Of a stretch of DNA of 64,000 nt, positions 9,817 to 18,104 are shown in pieces. Position 1 is the stretch's first letter. Every line of letters begins with the position of its first letter. The DNA lies in NCBI GenBank assembly GCA_902362715.1, contig CABIXN010000006.1, positions 55,858 to 119,857 of the forward strand, written 5' to 3'. The translations under genes were made by a program, and so were the position numbers. The notes below the pieces were generated by a model, which was not told where the DNA came from, made no database searches, and was given only the letters and a program-made list of their open reading frames with translations. Source of the DNA: Lachnospiraceae bacterium (GTDB lineage: Bacteria; Bacillota; Clostridia; Lachnospirales; Lachnospiraceae).

Positions 9817-10944
9817 TCATTCTGATTTTAGAATTGACCGTTCTGTCAGATGCTGATACTGCTCATCTGTAAGCTCACAATGGTAAAACAGCTTATAATA
9901 TTCCTTAACCTTCTCTTTTAAATCAAAATCTGCCTCCTTTGGATACAGCAGCTTCGTCATCCACAACATTCCCAACACCCGGTTGCTGGATGGCGGAGAA
10001 CCCATCCAGTTATAAGGACCATTGGGAACTTCATAATAGGTATCTGCATTTACCGCCTTCAGGGAATGCCAGACGGTATCCTCTTTTACATACTCATAAT
10101 ATCCATCCGGTGCAAATATAATAATCTCCGGGTCCCAGTTCATAAGCATCTCCATATCAACCTCATTTCCTGTTCCCTTGGCCGATGGATTTTTTAACAC
10201 TGCCAGATTGTCTGACACCAGATCAATAATCTGCGACTGATAAGAATTTTTTGCAATTACATTTAGTCCATTTTCACCGGTACAGTACAAAAGAGATTTT
10301 TTCTCTCCGTTCTCGGTAACGATTTTCATAGTATCCTCTGTCAGCTGATATGCCTCTTCACAGTACTCTGCAAGCTTTTCTCCCTGCTCTTCCTGATTCA
10401 GCAGATCTCCCAGGGTTCGGAAAGCATCACCCATGGATTCAATGGACACACTGATATGTACAGCAGGTATCCCTGTTTTATCTGTAATCTCGTCCAGGTC
10501 TTCTTTTAGAGAATCCTTCACTTCACCTACGTCTATAATAATCTGAGGATTCAACTTGGTAATTTCCTCATAATTCAAATCATGTCCTACAAACAAAGCT
10601 CCTACATCCGGCAATTCAAGATACTTTCGGTCAATGTATTCTTCTGCATCATCAGACCAGGAACCCGAAATTCCCATCAAAGAATCCGGTGCAGCCGCAA
10701 AAAGCATAATCTGTGCCAGATTGCCCGATGAAACTACACTTGTGATTTCTTCTGGCACTTCCACTTCTCTGCCCAGAGAATCCGTAAATATGCGGGTCTT
10801 TGCTGTCTCTTTGTTATTATTTATATCCGAGCCCCCTGCACAGCCCCCCAGGGTACTAATTAACAGGGCTGCTGCCAGCAGCACCCCGGCTGTTTTTTTC
10901 CATCCTTTTTTTATTCCACCCATTTTTTGTCCTATCTTTTTCAT
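9817..10944 (-). CDS. ABC transporter substrate-binding lipoprotein, FecB/BtuF-like
   Basis: 375 residues with a lipoprotein signal (LLISTLGGCAGG, lipidated Cys near residue 35). Two lobes of the periplasmic-binding-protein type III fold are joined by a long helix. Typical elements are 'TDSLGREVEVPEEI' near the start and 'NWDPEIIIFAPDG' in the second lobe. It would capture an iron-siderophore, haem or cobamide-like ligand outside the membrane and feed the adjacent permease. It lies 20 bp after the ATPase gene. The ligand cannot be read from the sequence. The neighbours (ExbB, SUOX-like domains) do not match an ordinary siderophore locus. Confidence 0.85.
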   Translation of the reverse strand: MKKIGQKMGGIKKGWKKTAGVLLAAALLISTLGGCAGGSDINNNKETAKTRIFTDSLGREVEVPEEITSVVSSGNLAQIMLFAAAPDSLMGISGSWSDDAEEYIDRKYLELPDVGALFVGHDLNYEEITKLNPQIIIDVGEVKDSLKEDLDEITDKTGIPAVHISVSIESMGDAFRTLGDLLNQEEQGEKLAEYCEEAYQLTEDTMKIVTENGEKKSLLYCTGENGLNVIAKNSYQSQIIDLVSDNLAVLKNPSAKGTGNEVDMEMLMNWDPEIIIFAPDGYYEYVKEDTVWHSLKAVNADTYYEVPNGPYNWMGSPPSSNRVLGMLWMTKLLYPKEADFDLKEKVKEYYKLFYHCELTDEQYQHLTERSILKSE

Positions 10945-10964
10945 TTTCCTCTTATTGTTTCATA

Positions 10965-11750
10965 CTATCTTTTTCTTAATGCCGTAACCGGTACGCAGAC
11001 GCGCATCTGATCGTCATAAAGGCTCTGCACATCTACGGTTACGTCATACAATGTATTTATAAAATCTGTAGTTATAATTTCCTTTGGAGACCCCTGTGCC
11101 AGTATTTTTCCATCTTTTAAGGCCAGTACTTCGTCTGCAAATAAAAATGCCTGATCCGGCTGATGGGTAGCCTGTATAATGGTATAACCATCCTCTGTCA
11201 GACTTTTTACCTGCTCCAGCACCCGGATTTGATTCCCGTAATCAAGATTTGCCGTTGGCTCATCCATAATCAGAACCTTCGTCTGCTGTACCAGCGCCCT
11301 GGCAATTAACGTAAGCTGTCTCTCTCCACCGCTTATCTGCGCAAAACCTCGATTTTTCAAATGTCCAATTCCAAGCCGTTCCAGCGCCGCCTCTACCAGT
11401 TCCCTTTGTTTTTTCCCGGGGATAGATATCAGAGACGTCTGGGAAGTGGTTCCCATCAGCACCATATCAAACACAGAAAAATTGAATGTCGTTTCATGAG
11501 ACTGGGGAATATAGGCAATCAGCTTTGCCATCTGCTCAATACTAAGCCCCTCAGTGTTTTGTTCATTCACCAGTATGGTTCCTTTGTATCCTGAAAGAAT
11601 ACCAAGAATATTGCGAAAAAGAGTGCTTTTCCCTACTCCGTTAGGCCCCAGCAGACAGACCAGATTCCTTTTCTTTATCTGAAAGGATATATTGTGCAGG
11701 ATCTCTCTGCTGCCATAAGAAAAACTTAAATCTATAACCCGGACACTCAC
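10965..11750 (-). CDS. ABC transporter ATP-binding protein, FecE/BtuD-like
   Basis: 261 residues with Walker A GPNGVGKST, signature SGGERQLT, Walker B VLIMDEPTANLD and a switch His in 'TIIQATHQP'. This is the nucleotide-binding subunit for the adjacent FecCD permease. The start is GTG at 11750, preceded by GGAGG with 7 bp spacing, and overlaps the permease stop. Length and motifs are normal for type II importers of siderophore or vitamin B12 type. Confidence 0.9.
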   Translation of the reverse strand: MSVRVIDLSFSYGSREILHNISFQIKKRNLVCLLGPNGVGKSTLFRNILGILSGYKGTILVNEQNTEGLSIEQMAKLIAYIPQSHETTFNFSVFDMVLMGTTSQTSLISIPGKKQRELVEAALERLGIGHLKNRGFAQISGGERQLTLIARALVQQTKVLIMDEPTANLDYGNQIRVLEQVKSLTEDGYTIIQATHQPDQAFLFADEVLALKDGKILAQGSPKEIITTDFINTLYDVTVDVQSLYDDQMRVCVPVTALRKR

Positions 11751-12748
11751 ATCAGATCCTCCTTTCTTGTGATCAGATAAATAAAGAAAGGTGTTCCAAT
11801 AACTGCTGTTAAAATTCCAAGGGGTATCTCTGTTGCCAGCAGATTTCTGGAAACATTATCAACCAAAAGCATAAATCCTGCCCCTATCAGCATTGTTGCC
11901 GGAATCAAATGAACATAATTATTTCCTATCACTTTTCTGGAAAGATGAGGAATTACCAGACCGACCCACCCGATCATTCCGCTGACTGATACGCTGGCGG
12001 CAGTAATAAGTGTAGACGCAATAATTACCCAAAACCGAATCTTCTGAGCATTAACGCCAATACTTCTAGCCTCATCGTCCCCCATGGTCACTACATTAAT
12101 CCTCCAACGGAACAAAACCAGCGGAACCAGTCCCACTGCCATGGGTACTGCCGCAAATAAAACATCTTTCATTTTGGCCCCCGCCAGACTTCCCATCAGC
12201 CAGTATGTAATCTCCGGCAGCTGGTTATTGGGATCCGCAATCAATTTTAGAAAAGAAGTTCCCGCAGAAAACAAAGAACTGACCATAATTCCGGCCAGAA
12301 CCAGGCCCAGTATTTTACTGCCCCCCGCATGTTTACTGATAAATGTTACTAAAAGTACTGTTCCTATACTAAACACAAATGCACTAACTGTAGTCATTGC
12401 AGAAGGAAGATTTAATACAATAGCAAGGGCAGCCCCAAAAGCTGCTCCTGATGACGCCCCCAGAATATCCGGTGCCGCCATTGGATTTTGGAAAATCCCC
12501 TGGTAAGACGCGCCGGCCACAGACAGACTGCATCCTACCAGACAGGCTAAAATAATCCTTGGAATACGAACATTGAATACGGTATTTTCCATATTTGCAG
12601 CCCAGAAGGGTTCTATAGGAAATATCTTTGATCCTAAAATTCCAAACAATTGAGAGGGTTTAATGGGATATCTTCCTATAAAAAATGAAGCAAAAAAAAG
12701 TATTATTAAGATTATCACCATCAAAATAAATATCTTTTTTTTCTTCAT
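11747..12748 (-). CDS. FecCD-family ABC transporter permease
   Basis: 333 residues, strongly hydrophobic, with the ten-helix layout of FecCD/BtuC permeases. The hallmark 'GASYQGIFQNPMAAPDILG' near residues 80-100 and 'GMIGWVGLVIPHLSRKVIGN' near 260 are visible. It forms the transmembrane pore for the importer encoded just downstream. The start overlaps the methyltransferase stop as ATGA, so the four first genes are translationally coupled. The substrate class is iron complex or cobamide-like, unresolved. Confidence 0.9.
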   Translation of the reverse strand: MKKKKIFILMVIILIILFFASFFIGRYPIKPSQLFGILGSKIFPIEPFWAANMENTVFNVRIPRIILACLVGCSLSVAGASYQGIFQNPMAAPDILGASSGAAFGAALAIVLNLPSAMTTVSAFVFSIGTVLLVTFISKHAGGSKILGLVLAGIMVSSLFSAGTSFLKLIADPNNQLPEITYWLMGSLAGAKMKDVLFAAVPMAVGLVPLVLFRWRINVVTMGDDEARSIGVNAQKIRFWVIIASTLITAASVSVSGMIGWVGLVIPHLSRKVIGNNYVHLIPATMLIGAGFMLLVDNVSRNLLATEIPLGILTAVIGTPFFIYLITRKEDLM

Positions 12749-13455
12749 CGGGCTGATTCCTTTTCAATCGTAAACATATACATCTCCTTCTTATTTGGAA
12801 GATAATACGGATATTTCCCACCGGGCAGCTCCTTTAAATGTGTCTTTAAATACTGGGACATGGTTATATGATCCGGCTTTAAACTATAATGAAGAACAAA
12901 ACGCTCTGCTTCCCACCTGCTTGTCAGAGGCTGTCCAAATTCCATATCAAAAAATTTCAGCTGTGTGTTCAGACCGCACTGTTTTACAAACTCCACATCC
13001 TGTTCCATAACCCGCTTTCTGTTATATACAGAGGAAAAGCCTCCATCAATCTCTTTTGGTGATTTCCGAATTATAATAATGCGCTTTTTGCAGATCCCAA
13101 GATATTTTTCCAGATATGTATGCACATTTCCAAATGCGCACATCAGCAAAGTGTCACAGCATTCATCCGTAAGAACGCTCCAGTCAGCGCATCTGACAGT
13201 TAAATTAGTCAATTTACGCTCTGATACCTTTGCAGACAACAAATCTGTAACTTTCTTTTCTCTGTCAACTGCAGTAATCGCCTTTACAAAAGGCGCCAGT
13301 TCAAGGTCAAGATACCCAAGTCCGCATCCAATATCACAGACAGTTTCATTCTGTGAAAAAAACGGCAGCAGAGTCTTTCTTAAATTCACATGATACTGTG
13401 TATAAAAAGCAGCTCTCTGATACCACTCAATACTTTCTTTTGTCCACTTAAACAT
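12745..13455 (-). CDS. class I SAM-dependent methyltransferase
   Basis: 236 residues with motif I VCDIGCGLGYLDLELAP (residues ~39-55) and an acidic residue after the next strand ('AITAVDREK'). A Rossmann-type methyltransferase is clear, but the substrate is not. It is the first gene of the importer operon and overlaps the permease start. It may therefore modify the imported ligand, or a tetrapyrrole or thiol related to it. That link is inference from position only. Confidence 0.7.
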   Translation of the reverse strand: MFKWTKESIEWYQRAAFYTQYHVNLRKTLLPFFSQNETVCDIGCGLGYLDLELAPFVKAITAVDREKKVTDLLSAKVSERKLTNLTVRCADWSVLTDECCDTLLMCAFGNVHTYLEKYLGICKKRIIIIRKSPKEIDGGFSSVYNRKRVMEQDVEFVKQCGLNTQLKFFDMEFGQPLTSRWEAERFVLHYSLKPDHITMSQYLKTHLKELPGGKYPYYLPNKKEMYMFTIEKESAR

Positions 13456-13477
13456 GTTTTACTTTTCCATTCATTAC

Positions 13478-13510
13478 CTTGTTTTATATTGTTTTGTCTT
13501 GTTTTATATT
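13478..13510 (-). promoter_or_regulatory. direct repeat upstream of the importer operon
   Basis: CTTGTTTTATATT occurs at 13478-13490 and again at 13498-13510, exactly 20 bp apart (two helical turns), within an AT-rich stretch 23-55 bp upstream of the methyltransferase start. On the minus strand these give TATAAAACAAG blocks that could hold a -10 element. The phasing suits a regulator binding one face of the DNA. No known operator consensus is recognised. Confidence 0.35.
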
Positions 13511-13673
13511 TTATTACTTACCAAAATAACACATTTTTGTTCTGTTTTGTTTATTTTTATTCATCTTTTTCCATGCTTATTTATGCAATATTCGCATTGA
13601 TATCTATTTCTACTTTCAAATAAAACTCTCCTAATTGTTATATTCTTAAATATCAATGTTTACTTCTCAAACA

Positions 13674-13695
13674 TAAAAAAGGTCGCTTTTGCGAC
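13674..13695 (-). terminator. hairpin followed by U-tract on the minus strand
   Basis: GTCGC (13682-13686) and GCGAC (13691-13695) enclose a 4-nt loop. On the minus strand the hairpin is followed by a run of Ts (plus-strand As at 13675-13680). It is short but well shaped, and could end a transcript that reads past the larger terminator at 13799-13857. Confidence 0.4.
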
Positions 13696-13742
13696 ATGAC
13701 TCCATTCTGCCGCAGTGCCATCCACAGCGGAGCGTTTTTTTA

Positions 13743-13797
13743 CTCTATAGGAATCGGTACTTTTCAGCTTTATCACAACACAGTATTTCCTATAGAG
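13743..13797. repeat. 11-bp perfect inverted repeat
   Basis: CTCTATAGGAA at 13743-13753 and TTCCTATAGAG at 13787-13797 are perfect inverted copies with a 33-bp spacer. The arms could form a cruciform or RNA stem, or be remnants of a small palindromic repeat. No gene is associated. Confidence 0.5.
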
Positions 13798-13798
13798 C

Positions 13799-13857
13799 AA
13801 AAAAGCATCTCTGCAAAAGATTCTGATCTCTAAAGATCCTGAATCCCGCAAAAATGC
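13799..13857 (-). terminator. intrinsic terminator of the penicillin-binding protein gene
   Basis: On the minus strand an imperfect stem, with inner arms GATTC/GAATC and GGATC/GAGATC around TTTA and outer GCAT/ATGC pairs, is followed by six Ts. It lies about 95 bp after the stop codon of the gene at 13950 and has no other minus-strand gene before it. Confidence 0.5.
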
Positions 13858-13949
13858 TCTTCAATCTGCAAAAGATGAAACCTGACAGCGCCAGACACAT
13901 CTTCTTTTGTATTTTATTTTTATGCTTCTTTTTTCTAATAAATTTCTTT

Positions 13950-16052
13950 TTACTTCTGAAGTATCTTTTTGGTTTTATCAACTACATATCCGCTTCCGCC
14001 TCTGTTTTTCACATCTTCGGTCATAGTAACAAGGCAGAAGGAATCCTCCTCTGAGGCATCTGGGGTAAACACCACAAACCAGCCCAGTTCTGTTCCTGTA
14101 GTATCATCCTTTGAAGCCTTAATTTCCGCTGTTCCCGTCTTCCCGGCAAGTTTCATCCCGTCTATTTTACATCCCCGCCCGGTCCCGTGAGAGCTTTCGA
14201 TGACCTGCACCAGATCATCACATATTTCCTTTACTGCCTCCTCTGAAAATACCTGTTCTTTCCAATATTCCGGCTTATTTTCCTTTGTAAGCAGAAGTTT
14301 TGGCTTTATCATGTTTCCATCATTGACAAATGCAGAATAAATATCTGCCAGATGCAGCGGATTAACAAGCATCTGTCCCTGGCCGTAACCACTGTCTGCC
14401 AGCTGGATCTCTGTCTCAAAAGTATCTCCATTGGAAAACTGCGACTGACTCATCTGAATAGGGAACGCCAGCTGTTCACAAAATCCCAGTTTCGGCAGCT
14501 CTTTTAAAAATGTATCTTCTCCGATTTTTAAAGCCGCTTTTGCAAAATAAATATTGTCTGAGGAAATCAGTGCTTCCCGAAGCTTTCCGTCTGCAGCCTC
14601 ATGCAGTGTTGTCACCTTATAACTTCCCCAGCTGTCATCCTTCTGCCAGCTTAAGCCGTCCTTTCCAAGACTCTCATCTGCCAGAAGCGTTCCCGTTGTC
14701 AGTCCAATTGCCGCCGTTACCGGCTTAAAGGAAGAGCCCGGACACCATACCGCCCGGAAACGGTTCTGGAGAGGTTTCTTCTCATTTTCATTCAGTGCAC
14801 TCCATTCCTGTTGTGTCATCCCACGCACAAACAGATTGGCGTCATAGGAAGGCGTACTTACAAGCGCCAGCACTTCTCCGTTTTTTGGATTCATCACCAC
14901 ACTGCAGCTTTTATCAGAGGCATATTCTTCATAAATTTTCTTCTGAAGTGCGGCGTCAATGGTAACGGTGATATCTTCTCCATCTGTTTTCGGCTTTGAA
15001 GCTATAATTTCTTCCTCCTGACCGTCTTCTGAAACAATCTGAACCTGATATCCGTTCTCACCTCTAAGCCGGTCTTCGTATAGAACTTCAAGACCGCTTT
15101 TACCGATAACACTGCCGTCGGTATACCCCTCTTTCTGATGCTCCTTAAGATCTTCCGCCGTTACCGTCTGTACATACCCGGTAACATGGGCAGCGGCTTC
15201 TTTATAGGGATACACCCGCATATCCGTATCTGAAATCATTACTCCCGGTATCGCCAGCAGGTCCTCTTTTAATTTCACCAGTTCCTTTGTCTTTTCATCT
15301 ATATCAGGCGCTTCTGCTTCCACAGCTGTTACTTTTTCAATGGCTTTTACTGGAACAAAGGAATCGTCTGTCACCCATTTGGCAGACAGTTTTTTCTCAA
15401 TCACCTCTTCGGAAATATCTAAAAGCCCCGCCAGTTTTTTCACTGCTTCCTCTTTATGATCGCCCATCTTTCCGGGAACAAACCCCACATTCCAAGCGGT
15501 TCCGTCTTCTGCCAGCACCATCTGGTTCCGGTCATAAATAGTTCCCCGCTTTGCTTTCATCTTGCTGACCCGGACCTTATCCGTACTGGTCAGTTCCGGA
15601 AAGATCACATCATCACTCCATTCCAGCCTGTAATCTCTTTTTTCTTTTACCAGTTCAAAGGTTTTGTCAAAGGAAATCTGTCCGGCCACACTGTCCATGG
15701 ATACTCGACAGTCCAGCAAAAAATCTCCGCCGGTTTTCTCCTCATTCTTCACCTGAACATCAAAATTTCCGGCCTCAATCCCTTCATAAATGTTCTGATT
15801 TCTGGTGATAAAATCTTCCTTTGAAATTTTACCCTGACTGTCCTGGCTGATCATCTGATACAGCTTCTCAAAATCCCGGCTTTCCACCGCCGCAAAATAA
15901 TTCTTCAATATCTCTTCCGGCTTCTTTGATATTCCCGGCATCTGAAACCAGAAAACCAGAACCGGGATAACACAGATGCCTGCTGCCGCCAAAAGCCCCA
16001 GTGAAATTTTAAATTTTAATGTTCCCCCTCTTTTTCTTCTTATCTTTTTCAT
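13950..16052 (-). CDS. MecA/PBP3-like class B penicillin-binding protein
   Basis: 700 residues: an N-terminal membrane anchor, an NTF2-like MecA_N domain (EEILKNYFAAVESRDFEKLY, about residues 45-150), a dimerisation domain with 'RGTIYDRN', and a transpeptidase domain. The catalytic motifs are SSFK (Ser440, Lys443), SDN (498-500) and KTG (638-640). It crosslinks peptidoglycan outside the membrane. Proteins of this layout often have low affinity for beta-lactams. The start at 16052 is preferred because GGAGG lies just before it; the ATG at 16064 overlaps that site. The gene follows the BceAB-type genes, has its own promoter, and probably belongs to an envelope-stress response. Confidence 0.88.
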   Translation of the reverse strand: MKKIRRKRGGTLKFKISLGLLAAAGICVIPVLVFWFQMPGISKKPEEILKNYFAAVESRDFEKLYQMISQDSQGKISKEDFITRNQNIYEGIEAGNFDVQVKNEEKTGGDFLLDCRVSMDSVAGQISFDKTFELVKEKRDYRLEWSDDVIFPELTSTDKVRVSKMKAKRGTIYDRNQMVLAEDGTAWNVGFVPGKMGDHKEEAVKKLAGLLDISEEVIEKKLSAKWVTDDSFVPVKAIEKVTAVEAEAPDIDEKTKELVKLKEDLLAIPGVMISDTDMRVYPYKEAAAHVTGYVQTVTAEDLKEHQKEGYTDGSVIGKSGLEVLYEDRLRGENGYQVQIVSEDGQEEEIIASKPKTDGEDITVTIDAALQKKIYEEYASDKSCSVVMNPKNGEVLALVSTPSYDANLFVRGMTQQEWSALNENEKKPLQNRFRAVWCPGSSFKPVTAAIGLTTGTLLADESLGKDGLSWQKDDSWGSYKVTTLHEAADGKLREALISSDNIYFAKAALKIGEDTFLKELPKLGFCEQLAFPIQMSQSQFSNGDTFETEIQLADSGYGQGQMLVNPLHLADIYSAFVNDGNMIKPKLLLTKENKPEYWKEQVFSEEAVKEICDDLVQVIESSHGTGRGCKIDGMKLAGKTGTAEIKASKDDTTGTELGWFVVFTPDASEEDSFCLVTMTEDVKNRGGSGYVVDKTKKILQK

Positions 16053-16062
16053 AGGATCCTCC

Positions 16063-16086
16063 ATAATCTTACGTTTGTAAGATTAT
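16063..16086 (-). promoter_or_regulatory. perfect 10-bp hairpin abutting the PBP ribosome-binding site
   Basis: ATAATCTTAC (16063-16072) and GTAAGATTAT (16077-16086) are perfect inverted arms around a 4-nt loop. The hairpin directly precedes the GGAGG of the PBP gene. It could act as an RNA structure that limits translation. Its ATCTTACA half also matches the half-site of the dyad upstream of the ABC ATPase gene, so a DNA operator role is possible. No U-tract follows, so it is not a terminator. Confidence 0.5.
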
Positions 16087-16113
16087 CCTACCTTTATCTT
16101 TCAAATCTGTCAA
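16085..16113 (-). promoter_or_regulatory. sigma-A-type promoter of the PBP gene with overlapping Bce-like motif
   Basis: On the minus strand TTGACA (16113-16108) is followed after 17 bp by TAGGAT (16090-16085). The spacer holds ACAGATTTGAAAGAT, a 15-bp sequence also found upstream of the ABC ATPase gene at 18958-18972. The promoter overlaps the stop codon of the ABC permease gene, so the PBP can be transcribed on its own. Confidence 0.55.
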
Positions 16114-18104
16114 GCTCCTGACGCATTTCGCTTAAATTCTTCATAGGTCACGGCAAAATAAATCAGATAAATTATTCCAAAAAAGAGCAGAGACCAGCCA
16201 AAAAAGGAAGCGGACGCCGTTGCAATCCCGGAGTAAAACACAAATTGTCTGCTGATAAATACTACAATTCCTGCACTGATTAACACAGCCGCACCAAAAG
16301 GCACCAGATAATAGAGCATCAGCTGTTTTAATATAATTTTGTTAATCTCATCTTTCCGCAATCCAAGATTTTTTAATACCTGATACCGAAACCGGTACTT
16401 ATCGGAGTCACTGATCTGCTGTACAGCCAGAATAGTCATAGCCACACAAATAAATACCAGTCCGATATAAAACAGTGGAAAAATAATTGCCGACAGTAAA
16501 AAACGCATATTCTGTGTGCTGGTCTCTTTGACATAGACAGGGCTGTCGTCTGAATAAATCATATCCGTTCCGCTTCCCCGGTCTTCATAGGTATACTCCA
16601 CATCCATGCCGGTCTCAAAGCCCTGGAGCTTTAACAGGTCATTCTGAAGAGTATCCGGTACTTCTCCTTTTATCTGAGCCATCAGCAGATTATAATAGGG
16701 CGTCATTTTTTCAGCGGTCTCATCACTGACAACCAGCAGATAGTCCGCCCCGTTGTGTCCGTTCTGCTCAAAAGGCTCTGTATGCACTCCCTGACAGCTT
16801 AAGGTGCCCTCCTTGATCTTCAACGGCTGTCTGCTGATATTCTCCACAGTATCTTTGATCCGGCTTTTTGTATGAATCAGATACTGATCTTCCGATAGGG
16901 TAACCGGCTGATATAAAAGCATCTGCCTGAGTTTGTTGTAATCTGACAGCTTCATATAAGTATCATACTGAAAATATCCGGATGCATAAGCCCCTTTTAC
17001 CTGATCTAAAAACAAAAGATTCATCTGATTGCTTCCGTTTTCATAAATCTGGTATGCATACAAATCTGCGGCATTTCCCTGGCTTTCTATCAGTTTCTTT
17101 TCTTCTGTAAAATCATACTCCGTATTCCCGCTGTAAACGGCAACATCAAAAGGCCACTTTTCCTGCGCCTGTGTATTCTGATACTCATTGAGCATCATGG
17201 CACAGGAACAGCCCACCAATACTACCGTAAATAAAATCGTTAAAGTTCCCAGTGTAAAACGCATAGTTTTCACTTTGGAAGCCATCTGGCGCAGCACAAA
17301 CAAGTTTCCGTGACGGTAAATCCCCCGCCCCCCACGCTTAATATAACCAATTAAAAAGGCTGACAGACCTATATAAAGAATATAAATTGCCGCCACAAGA
17401 CCAGCCAGCAGCCCAAACACATTTTCAACCGTTATCTTCCCCTGGTAAATCATCCAGATAAAAGCCGCAATATAAACGGCACCTGCAAAAAACATCCACT
17501 GCTTTTTACTTTTGTTTCCCGTTTTCAGTTCCTCATTCTGACGGTCCATATACATCATTTCCCGGATATTCATCTTTTTAAAACGGCGCCTGTTGCGAAA
17601 CAGAGCCAGCACATAGGAAAGTGCATAAATACCGGCAGTCAAAAGCAGGGTAAATACATTCCATTCCACATGCAGTGTATATTCTCTGGCTACAATGGCG
17701 TAAATCAGTGTTGTTACCACCTGCTGCAGAAAAAATCCGGGCAAAAGCCCGATTACAAATGCTGCTGCTCCTATCTGCATATTTTCCCGCAGGAAGAGAT
17801 TTGCAATCTGTTTTTTCCGAAATCCCAGCAGCAGATAGGTGGCAAATTCTCTGCTCCGCCTCTGAGCCATAAATCTCACCATGTAATGTACCAGCCAGAT
17901 CACAATCAATACAATAAAAAAGGTTACAACCCCAAGCATAATCGCCATAATCCCGGCTTCCTGACACAAAGCCCACACTGACTTTGAAAAAATCATGGAA
18001 TTAAAAGCAAACATCAGCGCTGTAATCAGTACCATGGTCAGCAGATACACAAGGTAATCCCGCATAGAACGTTTTGCGTTCCTTCTGGCAAGTTTACTCA
18101 GCAT
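16110..18104 (-). CDS. BceB-like ABC transporter permease (FtsX family)
   Basis: About 664 residues with ten predicted membrane helices and a large extracellular loop between helices 7 and 8 (about residues 310-520), the hallmark of BceB-type permeases that sense and remove cell-wall-active peptides. The two FtsX modules are near residues 50-180 and at the C-terminus. ATG at 18104 (GGAGG 8 bp upstream) is preferred to the GTG at 18113. It overlaps the ATPase gene by 11 bp. It probably works with the adjacent histidine kinase in flux sensing, as known for the Bce family. Confidence 0.9.
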   Translation of the reverse strand: MLSKLARRNAKRSMRDYLVYLLTMVLITALMFAFNSMIFSKSVWALCQEAGIMAIMLGVVTFFIVLIVIWLVHYMVRFMAQRRSREFATYLLLGFRKKQIANLFLRENMQIGAAAFVIGLLPGFFLQQVVTTLIYAIVAREYTLHVEWNVFTLLLTAGIYALSYVLALFRNRRRFKKMNIREMMYMDRQNEELKTGNKSKKQWMFFAGAVYIAAFIWMIYQGKITVENVFGLLAGLVAAIYILYIGLSAFLIGYIKRGGRGIYRHGNLFVLRQMASKVKTMRFTLGTLTILFTVVLVGCSCAMMLNEYQNTQAQEKWPFDVAVYSGNTEYDFTEEKKLIESQGNAADLYAYQIYENGSNQMNLLFLDQVKGAYASGYFQYDTYMKLSDYNKLRQMLLYQPVTLSEDQYLIHTKSRIKDTVENISRQPLKIKEGTLSCQGVHTEPFEQNGHNGADYLLVVSDETAEKMTPYYNLLMAQIKGEVPDTLQNDLLKLQGFETGMDVEYTYEDRGSGTDMIYSDDSPVYVKETSTQNMRFLLSAIIFPLFYIGLVFICVAMTILAVQQISDSDKYRFRYQVLKNLGLRKDEINKIILKQLMLYYLVPFGAAVLISAGIVVFISRQFVFYSGIATASASFFGWSLLFFGIIYLIYFAVTYEEFKRNASGA

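Larger units (their letters stand above)
13456..13949. other. intergenic region with hairpins and short inverted repeats, no convincing gene
   Basis: This 494-bp gap holds the operon promoter region (13456-13640, very AT-rich), a minus-strand hairpin with GTCGC/GCGAC arms and a U-tract (13674-13695), an 11-bp inverted repeat (13743-13753/13787-13797) and the terminator of the penicillin-binding protein gene. Small open frames here have no ribosome-binding site and overlap the hairpins, so I do not call a gene. Confidence 0.5.

Noticed and set aside
13660..13851. 63-residue minus-strand open frame
   Set aside because: It overlaps a terminator and hairpins, has no ribosome-binding site, and shows no recognisable domain.
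17578..17976. 132-residue minus-strand frame
   Set aside because: It lies fully inside the BceB-like permease gene in another frame and has no domain.
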